From NCBI GenBank assembly GCA_025934395.1, contig JAICYC010000005.1:1-64000 (forward strand): DNA of 64,000 nucleotides. The letters are read 5' to 3'. Shown in pieces: positions 20,009 to 28,827 of the stretch (its first letter is position 1; each line of letters opens with the position of its first letter). The notes beneath the pieces were generated by a model. The model ran no database searches. It had not been told where the DNA came from and saw only the letters and a program-made list of their open reading frames with translations. Source of the DNA: Solirubrobacteraceae bacterium. GTDB taxonomy: Bacteria > Actinomycetota > Thermoleophilia > Solirubrobacterales > Solirubrobacteraceae. Both the position numbers and the translations under genes were made by a program.

Positions 20009-20041
20009 CGTTGCTCCGTTCTGACTTGCGAGTTCGAGGGT

Positions 20042-21064
20042 CTAGGCGTTGGTGAGCTCGCGCTCTGAAGCGCCCAGCACACCTGTGCGGTTCTTGTGGG
20101 CGCGCTCGTATGAGCGCACGCGCCTGGCGCGGTCCTCGTCGCCCTCGCCGAGGACGGCTTGGATCTCGTTCACGCCGAGCTCGTCGTATCCCGGCCATGG
20201 CTCGTCGCCCCGCAGGCTGGTGATGCGGCTGAGGATCGTTTTGCGCTTGCCGTGCCTACGCTCGTAGGAGTCGACCTTCGCGAGGTCGATCTGGGACAGA
20301 TCGCCGAGCTGCTCGACGATCTCGGCGGCGGTGAGCTCGTCATAGCGGGCGATGGCGAGGTCCGACGCAGAGGCGACCGCGCCCTTCACCTGGCCCTCCG
20401 CCTGCGCGACGCCCGGCACGCGGCGTGCTTTGCGGGCCGTGCGCCTACCCGCTGAGGCAGCGTTACGCGCGCCGGCTTTGACCGTCTGGGCTGCGTCGCG
20501 GGCGGCATCGGCAGCACCGGTCTCGGTGATGTCGTAGGAGGGGTTGCCGCGGACCTCCGCTCGCACAACGGCCTCCGTGAGCCTGGGGATCTCGCGCATC
20601 ACACGGGCGAGCATCTCGCGCTCGTCGTCCTGGATCGAACGCGCGAGCGCAGCGGTCTGCCCGTCGCCCACCGAGCTCGCGAGGCGCTCGATCGCGGTGT
20701 AGGTCGCGATCTCGAGGGCCTCCGTGGCACAAGTGTCCTTGGCGTTCTTGAGGACCTTCTCCTCGCCTCCGGTTCCGCGGAGGAGATCGAGCGGCGTCTT
20801 GCCGATCGCAAGCGCCTGGCCGATCACGCTCTGGAGGATCCCGATGCCGAGCTCAAGCGGGTTGCTGCTCTCGCCGAGCTCCCGCAGACGCGCCTGGACG
20901 CGCTCTGCGTGGTCGACGGTCTCCCCGAGATGGGATTCGAGCGCGTTGCGATAGCCGCCGCGGGGCGTCATCGCGATCTGCGACTGCAGCACACGGATGA
21001 GCGCCTGCTCGGTCGCGTGCGCCTCTTTGAGGTACTGCAAGATCTTCTGCTGGGCGTTGTCCAT
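20042..21064 (-). CDS. DUF892 ferritin-like protein with repeated C-terminal domain
   Basis: A 340-residue protein. Residues 1-165 match the DUF892 (YciE/YciF) ferritin-like fold: QYLKEAHATEQALIRVLQSQIA, ESHLGETVDHAERV and IQDDEREMLARVMREIP. A basic Ala/Arg linker (about 180-230) leads to two copies of a 40-residue motif, YDELTAAEIVEQL...DSYERRHGKRKTILSRI (240-281) and YDELGVNEIQAVL...RSYERAHKNRTGVL (293-333). Ordinary family members stop near residue 165, so the tail is an add-on. The ATG at 21064 is where homology begins. Metal binding is not proven. Confidence 0.8.
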   Translation of the reverse strand: MDNAQQKILQYLKEAHATEQALIRVLQSQIAMTPRGGYRNALESHLGETVDHAERVQARLRELGESSNPLELGIGILQSVIGQALAIGKTPLDLLRGTGGEEKVLKNAKDTCATEALEIATYTAIERLASSVGDGQTAALARSIQDDEREMLARVMREIPRLTEAVVRAEVRGNPSYDITETGAADAARDAAQTVKAGARNAASAGRRTARKARRVPGVAQAEGQVKGAVASASDLAIARYDELTAAEIVEQLGDLSQIDLAKVDSYERRHGKRKTILSRITSLRGDEPWPGYDELGVNEIQAVLGEGDEDRARRVRSYERAHKNRTGVLGASERELTNA

Positions 21065-21219
21065 GGAACTCGAACTTTCATGTGGAAGGTGCAGGTGCAG
21101 GTGAGGCGCGAACGGCGAGGATCCTCGGCAGAGAGCCGCAGGCCGTTCGCGCTTGACGTGGTGAAACTGGTATCGCCTGCGGCCCGCTCCGCCATCGGCA
21201 GAGCGGCACCGCCGGCGTG

Positions 21220-21531
21220 TCAGCGATCGTCTGTGTCTGTGTACGGCTCGCGGCTGCCAGACTTCGCCAAGCCGCGGCTGATCATGTACGCGGATGCGAC
21301 GATCGCCACGTACAACCATGCTTGGGAACCCGTGAACTTGTCAGGGTGTCCTTCTGTGGCGCCGATCGATGCGGCGGCGATGAGAATCCCGACGATCACA
21401 CCGATCATCGCGAAGAACTCGGTCGTCTTGAACGACGCCTTGGTCTCGGTCATCAGGCGCCGCGCGCCCGAGGTCCGTTCGATGTGCGCAGGGCTGTGTG
21501 CGGCTGCTGGGGAGCCGGTGGTTGCATTCAT
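21220..21531 (-). CDS. Small two-helix membrane protein
   Basis: A 103-residue protein with a polar N-terminus, then two hydrophobic helices (FFAMIGVIVGILIAAASIG and AWLYVAIVASAYMISRGLA) separated by a short loop, ending in a charged tail. The ATG at 21531 follows CAGGAGT at good spacing. No named family is certain, although similar proteins are common in actinobacteria. It heads the minus-strand envelope cluster, separated by about 155 bases from the DUF892 gene. Confidence 0.7.
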   Translation of the reverse strand: MNATTGSPAAAHSPAHIERTSGARRLMTETKASFKTTEFFAMIGVIVGILIAAASIGATEGHPDKFTGSQAWLYVAIVASAYMISRGLAKSGSREPYTDTDDR

Positions 21532-21741
21532 GTGTAGCACTCCTGGATGAGGCGAAGAAGCGGCCGAAAGGACACAATCCGACGAGGGCTTCCTCGGTGT
21601 CTCCTGACTGGTCCAACAAGGACTCGCGAGAGCTGTAGCCAGCGAGCCCAATCAACGAGTACCCCGGGCAGGTGAGGGCAAACACGCCGGCGGAGGCGCC
21701 GGCGCGTCGGAAGCGGGTACCGGGGTAGAGGAAGGCGAGTG

Positions 21742-22137
21742 ATGGAGAATCACGTTGCGGGCGTCCAGGCCGAGCAGCCTCTCTCGCTCCAGGCGAGCAT
21801 CTCGCACGTCGTCGTCAAGGCGATGAAGGAGCTCTACGGTCGCGGTCCCACGCATGCGAAGACGTACTTCTGCGACGAGTACGTCTTCTGCGTGATGAGC
21901 GGAGGTCTCAGCCGCGACGAGGAGACGATGATCCGCGGGGGGGAACACGCGGCGGTCCGCGAGTACCGCCTCCGTTTCCAGGCGATAATCGCGCCAGAGC
22001 TCATCCGCCGCGTGGAGGACGTCCTCGCGCGCAAGGTCGTCAGCTACCACAGTCAGGTCCTCTTCGACCCCCACCGCCTGGTCGAGATCTTCATGACCGA
22101 CCCCGAGCGCGAGGCCGGCGGGGCCGGCGAGGAGTAG
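21742..22137 (+). CDS. DUF2294 domain protein
   Basis: A 131-residue protein matching DUF2294: SLQASISHVVVKAMKELYGRGPTHAKTYF, then VFCVMSGGLSRDEETMIRGGEHAAVREYR and RVEDVLARKVVSYHSQVLFDP. The family's role is unknown. GAGGAAGG precedes the start; a GTG one codon upstream (21739) is equally usable. The 3' end overlaps the convergent membrane-protein gene by 47 bases. Confidence 0.8.
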   Translation: MENHVAGVQAEQPLSLQASISHVVVKAMKELYGRGPTHAKTYFCDEYVFCVMSGGLSRDEETMIRGGEHAAVREYRLRFQAIIAPELIRRVEDVLARKVVSYHSQVLFDPHRLVEIFMTDPEREAGGAGEE

Positions 22138-22393
22138 GAAGGCGCCTGCGAATCGGGCCGCGCTGCTTCCCGCCCCGCGCGAGCGTGTCGCCGATGAGCC
22201 AGAACATCGGGGGCCAGAGGCCCACGAACAGGGCCCGCCGCTCCGCGTTGCCGCGTTCGTCCTCCCCGATCGTCTTGGCGCGGATCCACAACGTGATGCA
22301 CAGCACGATCGAGCCGAGCGAGCTGCCGTAGAGCAGGCGGGTCACCTTTGCGGGGTCACCTTCGATCGCGGTCAAGGCGCGGCGGGGTCGCAT
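22091..22393 (-). CDS. Small membrane protein, unknown function
   Basis: A 100-residue protein with two hydrophobic stretches (LLYGSSLGSIVLCITLWI and ALFVGLWPPMFWLIGDTLA) and a strongly basic C-terminus. The ATG at 22393 follows GGAGGGG. Membrane periodicity and the ribosome site support it as real even though its 3' end overlaps DUF2294 and its 5' end lies 37 bases from the divergent DUF1990 gene. No family recognised. Confidence 0.6.
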   Translation of the reverse strand: MRPRRALTAIEGDPAKVTRLLYGSSLGSIVLCITLWIRAKTIGEDERGNAERRALFVGLWPPMFWLIGDTLARGGKQRGPIRRRLPTPRRPRRPRARGRS

Positions 22394-22430
22394 GGGGGTA
22401 GGTTGCCCCTCCGCCGGTGGTGGTAATCGG

Positions 22431-23789
22431 ATGGGGATGACACACCGCCGCCAGACGCTCGGCAAGCGCTGGTCGACGGCGGTCCGCTGGCCGACCGGCA
22501 TCGCGCTCACCGCTTGGCGATACATGTGGCGGACCACCGCGGTCCACCGCTGGGAGCTCACCGGCTCGGCCGCGCTCGACGCCCCGCCCCCGTTGCCGCA
22601 GGAGGGCATCGACGACGAGGTGCAGCTCGTCCAGGACGGCGTGGGGCCCGTCCTGCACCGGCTCTATCGCGTCCGTATCGTCGGCTCCCTGCTTTCACCG
22701 GCTGGGCTGATGGCGCGCCTCGCCCGGGACCTCGACCAGATGGCCCCGTCCGAGTTCGCCACCTTCCAGCAGACTCGCGGCAACGGCTCGGTGGAGCCGG
22801 GCGACGAGTTCGTCGTCAGGATGCCCGGTCCGTGGGATGGGCCGGTACGGGTGGTCGATGCCTCGGAGACGTCGTTTCGCCTCGCAACGCTCCGTGGCCA
22901 TCTCGAGGCGGGACAGATCGAGTTCCGGGCGGCATCCGATCATCGGTCGCTGAGCTTCGAGATCGAGTCGTGGGCACGCTCGGGTGACAGGCTCTCGGAT
23001 CTCCTCTACTCGCGGCTGCGCTTCTCCAAGGAGGTGCAGCTGCACATGTGGACCTCTGTGCTCGAGCGGGTCGTAGCGCTGGCGGGCGGGAGCTCAGACG
23101 AAGGCATCACCGTGGTCACCCGCCGGATCCCCACCGAGAGCGGCGCACGTTCGCCGCGCGGCCGGGTGCGGCGGCGCCTCGAGCGCCTTGGCGGGCTCCC
23201 GGTGAACTTCGACGCCTCGCGCATCGACGGGTACGGGCCGGAGAACGGGTGGCACCGCGACGACATGATCGAGCGGTTGCCCCACGAGGGGTCCGGGGAG
23301 CCGGCCGAGCATGCGAGCTGGAAGCTCGCCCGTCATCTGATGGTCGACTACCAGCTGGCCGATCCGCGGATGGTACGGGCGTTCTACCGCCCCGACGCGC
23401 CGCTGGCGGGTCGCGACATGCTCCTGCGGATCCGCTTCGGCGTGCTGCGGTTTGACGTCGGCGTCCGGGTGGGGGAGGTCTACGAGGACACGCGCGAGGT
23501 CGATGGTCGCCGAGCCCGCGTGTTCGGCTGGGCCTATCGCACGCTCGAGGGCCACTTCGAGGAGGGGCAGATGCACTACGAGGTGTGGAAGTGGCTCGAC
23601 ACCGGGGACGTCTACTTCCGGCTGTTCGCGGTGTCGCGTCCCGCCACGTCGGGGCCGCTGCTCAAAAGGCTCGGCTTCAGGCTCTTCGGCAGGGTGCACC
23701 AGCTGCGCTTCTACCGACAGATCTGCAGGCGTGCGAGGAGGCTCACCGAGGCGCAACTCGTCACGCAGGCCTCCTCGGCGGCGCGATGA
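22431..23789 (+). CDS. DUF1990-family protein (probable duplicated domain)
   Basis: About 452 residues. The C-terminal half (residues about 290-430) carries DUF1990 features: VGEVYEDTREVDGRRARVFGWAYRTLEGHFEEGQMHYEVWKW and FRLFAVSRPA. The N-terminal half has a similar layout (HRLYRVRIVGS, EFVVRMPGPWDGPVRVVDAS, FRLATLRGHLEAGQIEFRA), suggesting an internal duplication. No signal peptide; function unknown. ATGs at 22431 and 22437 are both possible. It is divergent from a small membrane gene and is followed by a GlsB/YeaQ-type gene in the same direction. Confidence 0.75.
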   Translation: MGMTHRRQTLGKRWSTAVRWPTGIALTAWRYMWRTTAVHRWELTGSAALDAPPPLPQEGIDDEVQLVQDGVGPVLHRLYRVRIVGSLLSPAGLMARLARDLDQMAPSEFATFQQTRGNGSVEPGDEFVVRMPGPWDGPVRVVDASETSFRLATLRGHLEAGQIEFRAASDHRSLSFEIESWARSGDRLSDLLYSRLRFSKEVQLHMWTSVLERVVALAGGSSDEGITVVTRRIPTESGARSPRGRVRRRLERLGGLPVNFDASRIDGYGPENGWHRDDMIERLPHEGSGEPAEHASWKLARHLMVDYQLADPRMVRAFYRPDAPLAGRDMLLRIRFGVLRFDVGVRVGEVYEDTREVDGRRARVFGWAYRTLEGHFEEGQMHYEVWKWLDTGDVYFRLFAVSRPATSGPLLKRLGFRLFGRVHQLRFYRQICRRARRLTEAQLVTQASSAAR

Positions 23790-23835
23790 GGAGGAGACGT
23801 TTCGTCCGGGCCCGTGAGGGCATGGTCGAAGTACG

Positions 23836-24120
23836 GTGTCTCTGGTCCTCTTCCTGATCCTGCTGTTGATCGTCGGTCTGTTCGTGGGCGCGCTCGCGCG
23901 TCTGCTGCATCCAGGCCGGGACCCGATGGGCATCGGAGGGACGATCATGCTCGGCCTCGCCGGCTCGTTCATCGCGGGGCTGTTCTCGTGGTACGTCCTG
24001 CACCGCCACGGCGCGGGCCTGATCCTCTCCGTCCTGTTCTCCGTGCTCCTGCTGTGGGTGCGGCGGCGCTACGAGGAGAAATCGGGCGTCGGGATCTCGC
24101 ATCGGCGCCCGCGGCTCTGA
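23836..24120 (+). CDS. GlsB/YeaQ/YmgE-family stress membrane protein
   Basis: A 94-residue membrane protein with three hydrophobic helices. FVGALARLLHPGRDPMGIGGTIMLGLAGSFIAGLF matches the conserved Gly-rich core of the family once called transglycosylase-associated. It starts at GTG 23836, directly at the first helix. Family members respond to stationary-phase or acid stress in other bacteria; the molecular role is unknown. Confidence 0.85.
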   Translation: MSLVLFLILLLIVGLFVGALARLLHPGRDPMGIGGTIMLGLAGSFIAGLFSWYVLHRHGAGLILSVLFSVLLLWVRRRYEEKSGVGISHRRPRL

Positions 24121-24259
24121 GGCGAGGTTCGGTCTGTGGACGGGCCGTGCTTCGTCCATGGCCCGCGTAACGCCCGAGCGCGAGGGGTAGCGCAAGAGGA
24201 TGGTCGAGACCGAGGCGGGGCAGTCGAGCTCTTGCAGCGCCGGGGCGCTGGGGTGAGAG

Positions 24260-25426
24260 GTGCACGGCGGGGCTGACGTGGCGCCGGAGCTGGCCTCGAC
24301 GCTCGAGGTGGAGGACGTCGACCAGGAGGCGCTCGACGAGATCCGCGTGGCCGCTGCCGCCGAGGCGGAGGTCTCCGAGGAGAACCAGTTCGGCGCGGTG
24401 GGGGAGCCGTTCGACCGTCGCAGCCCCTTCTTCATCGGGTTCCTCGGGGCGCTCGGCGTGGCGTGCGCGTTCGCGCTCGCGTGGATGGTGGTCGCGGCGG
24501 TCCAGGTGCTCGTGCTGCTCGGCCTTGCGTTCTTCATCGCCGTGGGGCTCGACCCCGCGGTGGTCGCGCTCTACCGCCGCGGGCTGCCGCGCTGGGCCGC
24601 GCTCCTCGTTGTCCTGGTGGTCGCGCTCGGCACCTTCACGGGCTTCCTGTTCCTGGCGATCCCGGTGCTCGCAACGCAGGCCACAGACCTCGCGAACAAC
24701 CTGCCGCACTACCTGCACGAAGCGCAGAACCACAGCACCGAGCTGGGCAAGCTCAACGGGAAATACCACTTCGTGCCCGGGCTGCAGAGGCTGCTGAACA
24801 AGGGCGGCTCGTTCAACAGCGCGGTCGGCGTCGGCAAAGTGGTGCTGAGCGTGGTCAGCTCGACCGTGCTCGTCGTCGTCGTCACCGTCTACCTGCTCGC
24901 CGACTTCCCCCGCGTGAAGCATTGGGTCTACCAGCTGGCCCCGAAGAGCAGGCGGCCGCGCATGATCCTGCTCACCGACGAGATTCTCGACCGCGTCGGC
25001 GGCTACGTCCTGGGCAACGTGTTCACGTCGTTCATCGCCGGCTTGGGGACGTTCGTGTGGGCGCTCGCCCTCGGCATCCCCTATGCGCTGCTGCTGGGCC
25101 TGATGGTGGCGATCTTCGACCTGATCCCGATCATCGGCTCGACGGTCGGCGGGATCATCGTCTCGCTCGTCGCCCTGACCGTGTCGCCCACGCTCGCGAT
25201 CGCCACGGCGATCTTCTACCTGCTGTACCGCTTCATCGAGGACTACCTGCTGATCCCGCGCGTGATGCAGCGCACGGTGGCGGTGCCCGGCCTGGTGACG
25301 GTGCTCGCAACCGTGCTCGGCGGCGCGCTGCTCGGCCTCGTCGGCGCGCTCGTAGCGATCCCCGTGGCAGCCGCGATCAAGCTGCTGCACGAGGAGATCA
25401 CCGCCCCTCGGCTGGAAGAGAACTGA
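24260..25426 (+). CDS. AI-2E family transporter (PF01594-like permease)
   Basis: A 388-residue membrane protein with about eight helices: an N-terminal acidic cytosolic tail, helices from residue 55, a large extracytoplasmic segment near 140-190, and the conserved C-terminal block GLMVAIFDLIPIIGSTVGGIIVSLVAL followed by FIEDYLLIPRVMQRTVAVP. These features define the family, whose members export AI-2, move Na+/H+ or have unknown substrates; the substrate cannot be told here. Starts at GTG 24260. Confidence 0.88.
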   Translation: MHGGADVAPELASTLEVEDVDQEALDEIRVAAAAEAEVSEENQFGAVGEPFDRRSPFFIGFLGALGVACAFALAWMVVAAVQVLVLLGLAFFIAVGLDPAVVALYRRGLPRWAALLVVLVVALGTFTGFLFLAIPVLATQATDLANNLPHYLHEAQNHSTELGKLNGKYHFVPGLQRLLNKGGSFNSAVGVGKVVLSVVSSTVLVVVVTVYLLADFPRVKHWVYQLAPKSRRPRMILLTDEILDRVGGYVLGNVFTSFIAGLGTFVWALALGIPYALLLGLMVAIFDLIPIIGSTVGGIIVSLVALTVSPTLAIATAIFYLLYRFIEDYLLIPRVMQRTVAVPGLVTVLATVLGGALLGLVGALVAIPVAAAIKLLHEEITAPRLEEN

Positions 25427-25527
25427 CACGCAGGACGCACCGCGGTGCACCCCAGCCGGCGTGTGTGCGACCACGGCGCGGCGGCGGCGCTTGGAGCGTC
25501 GGCCCGAAAACCCCTACGGTGCACACG

Positions 25528-26019
25528 ATGGACGAGACGGTTCGAGCCTTCAACGAGCTGGTGGGGGAGCTCGACTACTCGATGCTGATCGTCGTCGCCG
25601 CCGCCGACGGCCAGCAGGCGGGGTGCCTCGTGGGCTTCGCCACGCAGTGCAGTATCGACCCGCCGCGATTTCTCGTGTTCCTCTCGGAGAAGAACCGCAC
25701 GTTGCGCATCGCGGAGCGAAGCGGGGCGCTGCTCGTCCATTTCGTCCCCGCCGAAGAGCTCGGCCTGGTCGAGCTGTTCGGCACCGAGACGGGCGATGAG
25801 GTGGACAAGTTCGCCCGCTGCCGCTGGAGGCCCGGACCGGAGGGCCTGCCCGTCCTCGAGGACTGCGCGCAGTGGTTCGCAGGGCGGATCGTCGAACGCC
25901 TCACCGTCGGCGATCACGTCGGCTTCCTGCTGGAGCCGTTCGCTGCCGAGAACGGCAACCGAACATCGCCGTTTCTCTTTCATCGCGCGAAGCGTCTGGA
26001 ACCGGGTCACGCCCCCTAG
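25528..26019 (+). CDS. Flavin-reductase-like FMN-binding protein
   Basis: A 163-residue split-barrel protein of the flavin reductase (DIM6/NTAB) type: AAADGQQAGCLVGFATQCSIDPPRFLVFLSEKNRTLRIAERSGALLVHF, with the typical GD-x-VGFLLEP C-terminal strand. It probably binds FMN and acts as NAD(P)H:flavin reductase or a small-molecule reductase. The ATG at 25528 is the first start that fits homology; the long upstream frame is a shadow of the transporter gene. It converges with the GT39 gene. Confidence 0.8.
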   Translation: MDETVRAFNELVGELDYSMLIVVAAADGQQAGCLVGFATQCSIDPPRFLVFLSEKNRTLRIAERSGALLVHFVPAEELGLVELFGTETGDEVDKFARCRWRPGPEGLPVLEDCAQWFAGRIVERLTVGDHVGFLLEPFAAENGNRTSPFLFHRAKRLEPGHAP

Positions 26020-26128
26020 CGATGGGCCAACCGGGACCGAACCGGGCTGGGGCCGGCTTGACCGGGCCGACGTCCGCAACCGCGCGGGGGAGCGCTGGCA
26101 GGTCCTCGGGAGACGCGTTCTCGGACGT

Positions 26129-27652
26129 TCAGTCGTAGTGGCGCAGCGTTCGCCAGAGCTGCGACCAGGGGCGGCGCTCGCCGGCGCAGAGGATCACCGG
26201 GGCGCGCTGCTCCTGGTTGTCGAGGCCTTCGCCGTTGTTGACGCGGGCGCGGAGACGGCATCCGGTGAAGTCGCTCTCGGCATCCCGTAGATCGATCCCG
26301 ACCAAGAGCGCAGTGGTATCGGCGTTGGGCGGAGGCCCCCAGAGCGCCCAGCCGTTGTGGCCGCTGTAGGGGTACGGGAGCCCGAGCGCCGCTCGGTAGT
26401 GCGCGATCGCGCCGGCCTCGCCGTAGTTGTGGGTGAAGATCGCGGTGCGCGCCTGCTGGGCTACGGGGAGCGAGCGGTACACGGCGGCGATCGTTTCGGT
26501 CAAGCGAGGCCAGCCGACGGTCTCGCCGGCGTCGGGGTTGAGCGCGAGCACGACGCTGCCGCGAAGGTCGCGCACCGGGAGCACGTCCAGCCCGATCACG
26601 GCGCTCGTCGCCGCCGTCAACGTGACCGCGGCGGTCAGAAGCGCTGCGCTCCCCCGGCGGTGCTGTGTCAGCCAGCTCTCGGCGCTGATCGCCCCGGCTG
26701 CGAGCAGGATCGGGTAGAGCCCTGCCATGTAGTACGCCTTCCCGCCCGTGATGAGGAACACGGGGATCAGGACGAGGTAGGCGGCGGCGAAGCATCGCAG
26801 CGCACGAAGCGATCGATCCCGCGCGAGACCGACGAGTCCCCTGATCCAGATCGGGGCGAGGAGCGGCCCGATCAGCACCAGCTGGAACGGGATGAAACCG
26901 GCCCGGCCGCCCTCTGCGCCGCTGCGCGCGATCGACGCTGCGAGCCGTGACTGGGGCAGGCCGTTGGCGAGCTGCCAGAGCCCGTACGGCAGCGCGCCCA
27001 ACACCGCCAGTGCGGCGCCGGCGACGAGCCAGCGTGAACGGAGCAGCTCGCGCGGCCCGAGGGTCGCCAGCGCGAGCAGCACCGCGCCGATCACGATCCC
27101 GATCAGCGACTTGTTCAGCAGCGCGATCCCCAGCACCGCACCTGCGGGCAGCCACCAGCGCTCGTCTCGCGTTCTCACCGCACGCACGATCAGCAGCGAG
27201 ACCACAGCGGTCGCGCACACGTCATAGGTGGTCGTGGTCAGGAAATGCCCTGTGACCAGGCAAACCGCCCCTGCCGCCCAGCAGGCACCGGCGATCGCCT
27301 GCGCCCTGCGGTTTCCTCCGAGCTCGCGAGCCAGCAGCCCGGTCGTGAGCGTCGTTACGCCGCACGCGAGTATCGCGGGCGCGCGCAGGAGAAGCAGCGA
27401 GCCGGGTGCCAGCTGATTCATCGCGTGGGCCAGCACGGGCGCGAGCAGCGGCTGGTCGGGGTATCCCCACGCCGAGTGGGCGCCGGCGGCGATGAAGTAC
27501 AGCTCATCACGGTGGTAGCCGTAGCGGCCGCTGGTCAGCGCGAGCGCCAGCATCGCCACCCCTGCGAGTGCGAGCAGCGGAGCACGGGCGACCGGCGCGA
27601 GGCCACTCGGGCGACGCTCGTGGAACAAGGAGGCCTGGTGGAAGGTCCTCAC
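26129..27652 (-). CDS. GT39-family membrane glycosyltransferase
   Basis: About 507 residues from a GTG at 27652, a dolichyl/polyprenyl-phosphate-mannose-type glycosyltransferase (ArnT/PMT-like). The first loop has the catalytic acidic pair in YGYHRDELYFIAAGAHSAWGYPDQP, followed by about ten hydrophobic helices (LLALAGVAMLALALTSG, LLLLRAPAILACGVTTL and others) and a soluble C-terminal region containing GHNGWALWG. It probably transfers a sugar from a lipid carrier outside the membrane. The frame is open back to 28036; ATG 27790 is an alternative start. The extra N-terminal sequence is low-complexity and unlikely to be real. Confidence 0.8.
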   Translation of the reverse strand: MRTFHQASLFHERRPSGLAPVARAPLLALAGVAMLALALTSGRYGYHRDELYFIAAGAHSAWGYPDQPLLAPVLAHAMNQLAPGSLLLLRAPAILACGVTTLTTGLLARELGGNRRAQAIAGACWAAGAVCLVTGHFLTTTTYDVCATAVVSLLIVRAVRTRDERWWLPAGAVLGIALLNKSLIGIVIGAVLLALATLGPRELLRSRWLVAGAALAVLGALPYGLWQLANGLPQSRLAASIARSGAEGGRAGFIPFQLVLIGPLLAPIWIRGLVGLARDRSLRALRCFAAAYLVLIPVFLITGGKAYYMAGLYPILLAAGAISAESWLTQHRRGSAALLTAAVTLTAATSAVIGLDVLPVRDLRGSVVLALNPDAGETVGWPRLTETIAAVYRSLPVAQQARTAIFTHNYGEAGAIAHYRAALGLPYPYSGHNGWALWGPPPNADTTALLVGIDLRDAESDFTGCRLRARVNNGEGLDNQEQRAPVILCAGERRPWSQLWRTLRHYD

Positions 27653-28039
27653 CGGGGCCGACCCCACCCGTGCCCGCGCCGACTGGCTCACGCCGCCGGC
27701 TCGAGCTGCGGTTGCGACGGCCGGAGCGGGCCAGTCAGGGTGGCGGGTCACCTTTGGGGAGACACTGCCGCTGCGCGACCCGCCCGCCATCGACCGCGCA
27801 ACGCGGCTGCAGGTCTGTGTGCTGATGCTCGTGCGGCTGGTGGTCGACCGCCGCTGCTCGGCGTACACGGTGCGTTCGTGGCGATGCGTGGCATCCGTGT
27901 TCTCACACCGAGTCTCGTGCTCGTGGAGCTCTCGTTGCTCTGGGTGCTGTTGTGCATGGCTTGAACCGGCGGGGAAGCATGTCGTCAGGAAGACTCCGGG
28001 ATGTGGCAGACCTTCCACGCGCCCACGAGCCAGCACGTT
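27653..28039. other. Intergenic stretch, no gene seen
   Basis: About 390 bases between the GT39 start and the SRPBCC stop. Several frames are open, but none has a ribosome site plus a plausible protein. It may hold the 5' leader and promoter of the GT39 gene. Confidence 0.5.
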
Positions 28040-28489
28040 CTACATGTCGGCCGCCGGGATGCTCTCTGCTGCGCCGCAGACCCGCCGTTGTCTCGCTGCA
28101 GCCACCGCAAGTCGCGAGATGAAATGCCTCCATCCTCGCGCGTAGCCATCGGCCTCGGGTTCGGGCAAGCCACTGTGGATGATCTCAACTCTCGTGCCTC
28201 CCGCCTCGGCGCGTAGGCGCACTTCGAGGGTGCTCGCGCCGACCGGCAGCCGCTCGGAGCCGGCGTGGCCCCAGCTGATCAGGAGGCGATGCGGAGCCTC
28301 GATTTGGAGGTATCGACCGCGCACCGGCACACCACGAACGTCGACCTGGAACTGGCCTCCCACTCTGGCCTCGAGCAGCGCCCACTCGCCCATCCAGCGC
28401 ATCATCGCCTCCGCGTCGGTGAAGAACCGGAACACCCGCTCGGGCGGCGCCGCCACGTGGACGCATGCCGTGAGCGGCTCAGCCCTCAT
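28040..28489 (-). CDS. SRPBCC (AHSA1-like) domain protein
   Basis: A 149-residue START/AHSA1-fold protein: VHVAAPPERVFRFFTDAEAMMRWMGEWA, GGQFQVDVRGVPVRGRYLQIEAPHRLLISWGHAG, ending with GLPEPEADGYARGWRHFISRL. Such proteins bind hydrophobic ligands and often sit next to ArsR regulators. The ATG at 28489 overlaps the ArsR stop by 11 bases, so the pair is co-translated. The ligand is unknown. Confidence 0.85.
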   Translation of the reverse strand: MRAEPLTACVHVAAPPERVFRFFTDAEAMMRWMGEWALLEARVGGQFQVDVRGVPVRGRYLQIEAPHRLLISWGHAGSERLPVGASTLEVRLRAEAGGTRVEIIHSGLPEPEADGYARGWRHFISRLAVAAARQRRVCGAAESIPAADM

Positions 28490-28787
28490 CGTCGGACTCC
28501 ACCGCCTGCCTGAGGCGGTCGAGGCTCGCCGGCCAGAGCTCGCGCAGGAATGCCTCGAGGCCTTCGAGGCCTTCCGGACGTATCACGTACAGGCGCCGCT
28601 GGCCCTGGGCACGGACAGCGACGAGCCCCGCGTCCTTCAGCACGCGCAGGTGCTGCGAGACCGCCTGCTGGGTGATCTCGAAGTGGCTTGCGATCTCGCC
28701 GACCGAGCGCGGCTGATCGCGCACGAGAATGAGCATCGCACGTCGGCGCGGGTCGGCCACGGCGGCCAGGGCTTGGTCGCTGCTCAT
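28479..28787 (-). CDS. ArsR-family transcriptional regulator
   Basis: A 102-residue winged-helix repressor: AVADPRRRAMLILVRDQPRSVGEIASHFEITQQAVSQHLRVLKDAGLVAVRAQGQRRLYVI, the standard ArsR DNA-binding block with recognition helix QQAVSQHLRVLK. It has no metal-binding Cys, so it senses something other than metals or is controlled by its SRPBCC partner. The ATG at 28787 is 40 bases from a palindrome that is probably its operator. It is divergent from a cupin gene. Confidence 0.9.
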   Translation of the reverse strand: MSSDQALAAVADPRRRAMLILVRDQPRSVGEIASHFEITQQAVSQHLRVLKDAGLVAVRAQGQRRLYVIRPEGLEGLEAFLRELWPASLDRLRQAVESDDEG

Positions 28788-28827
28788 GAGACGAGCATAC
28801 GCGCTCTCAGGCGAAGCCACAAGACAC

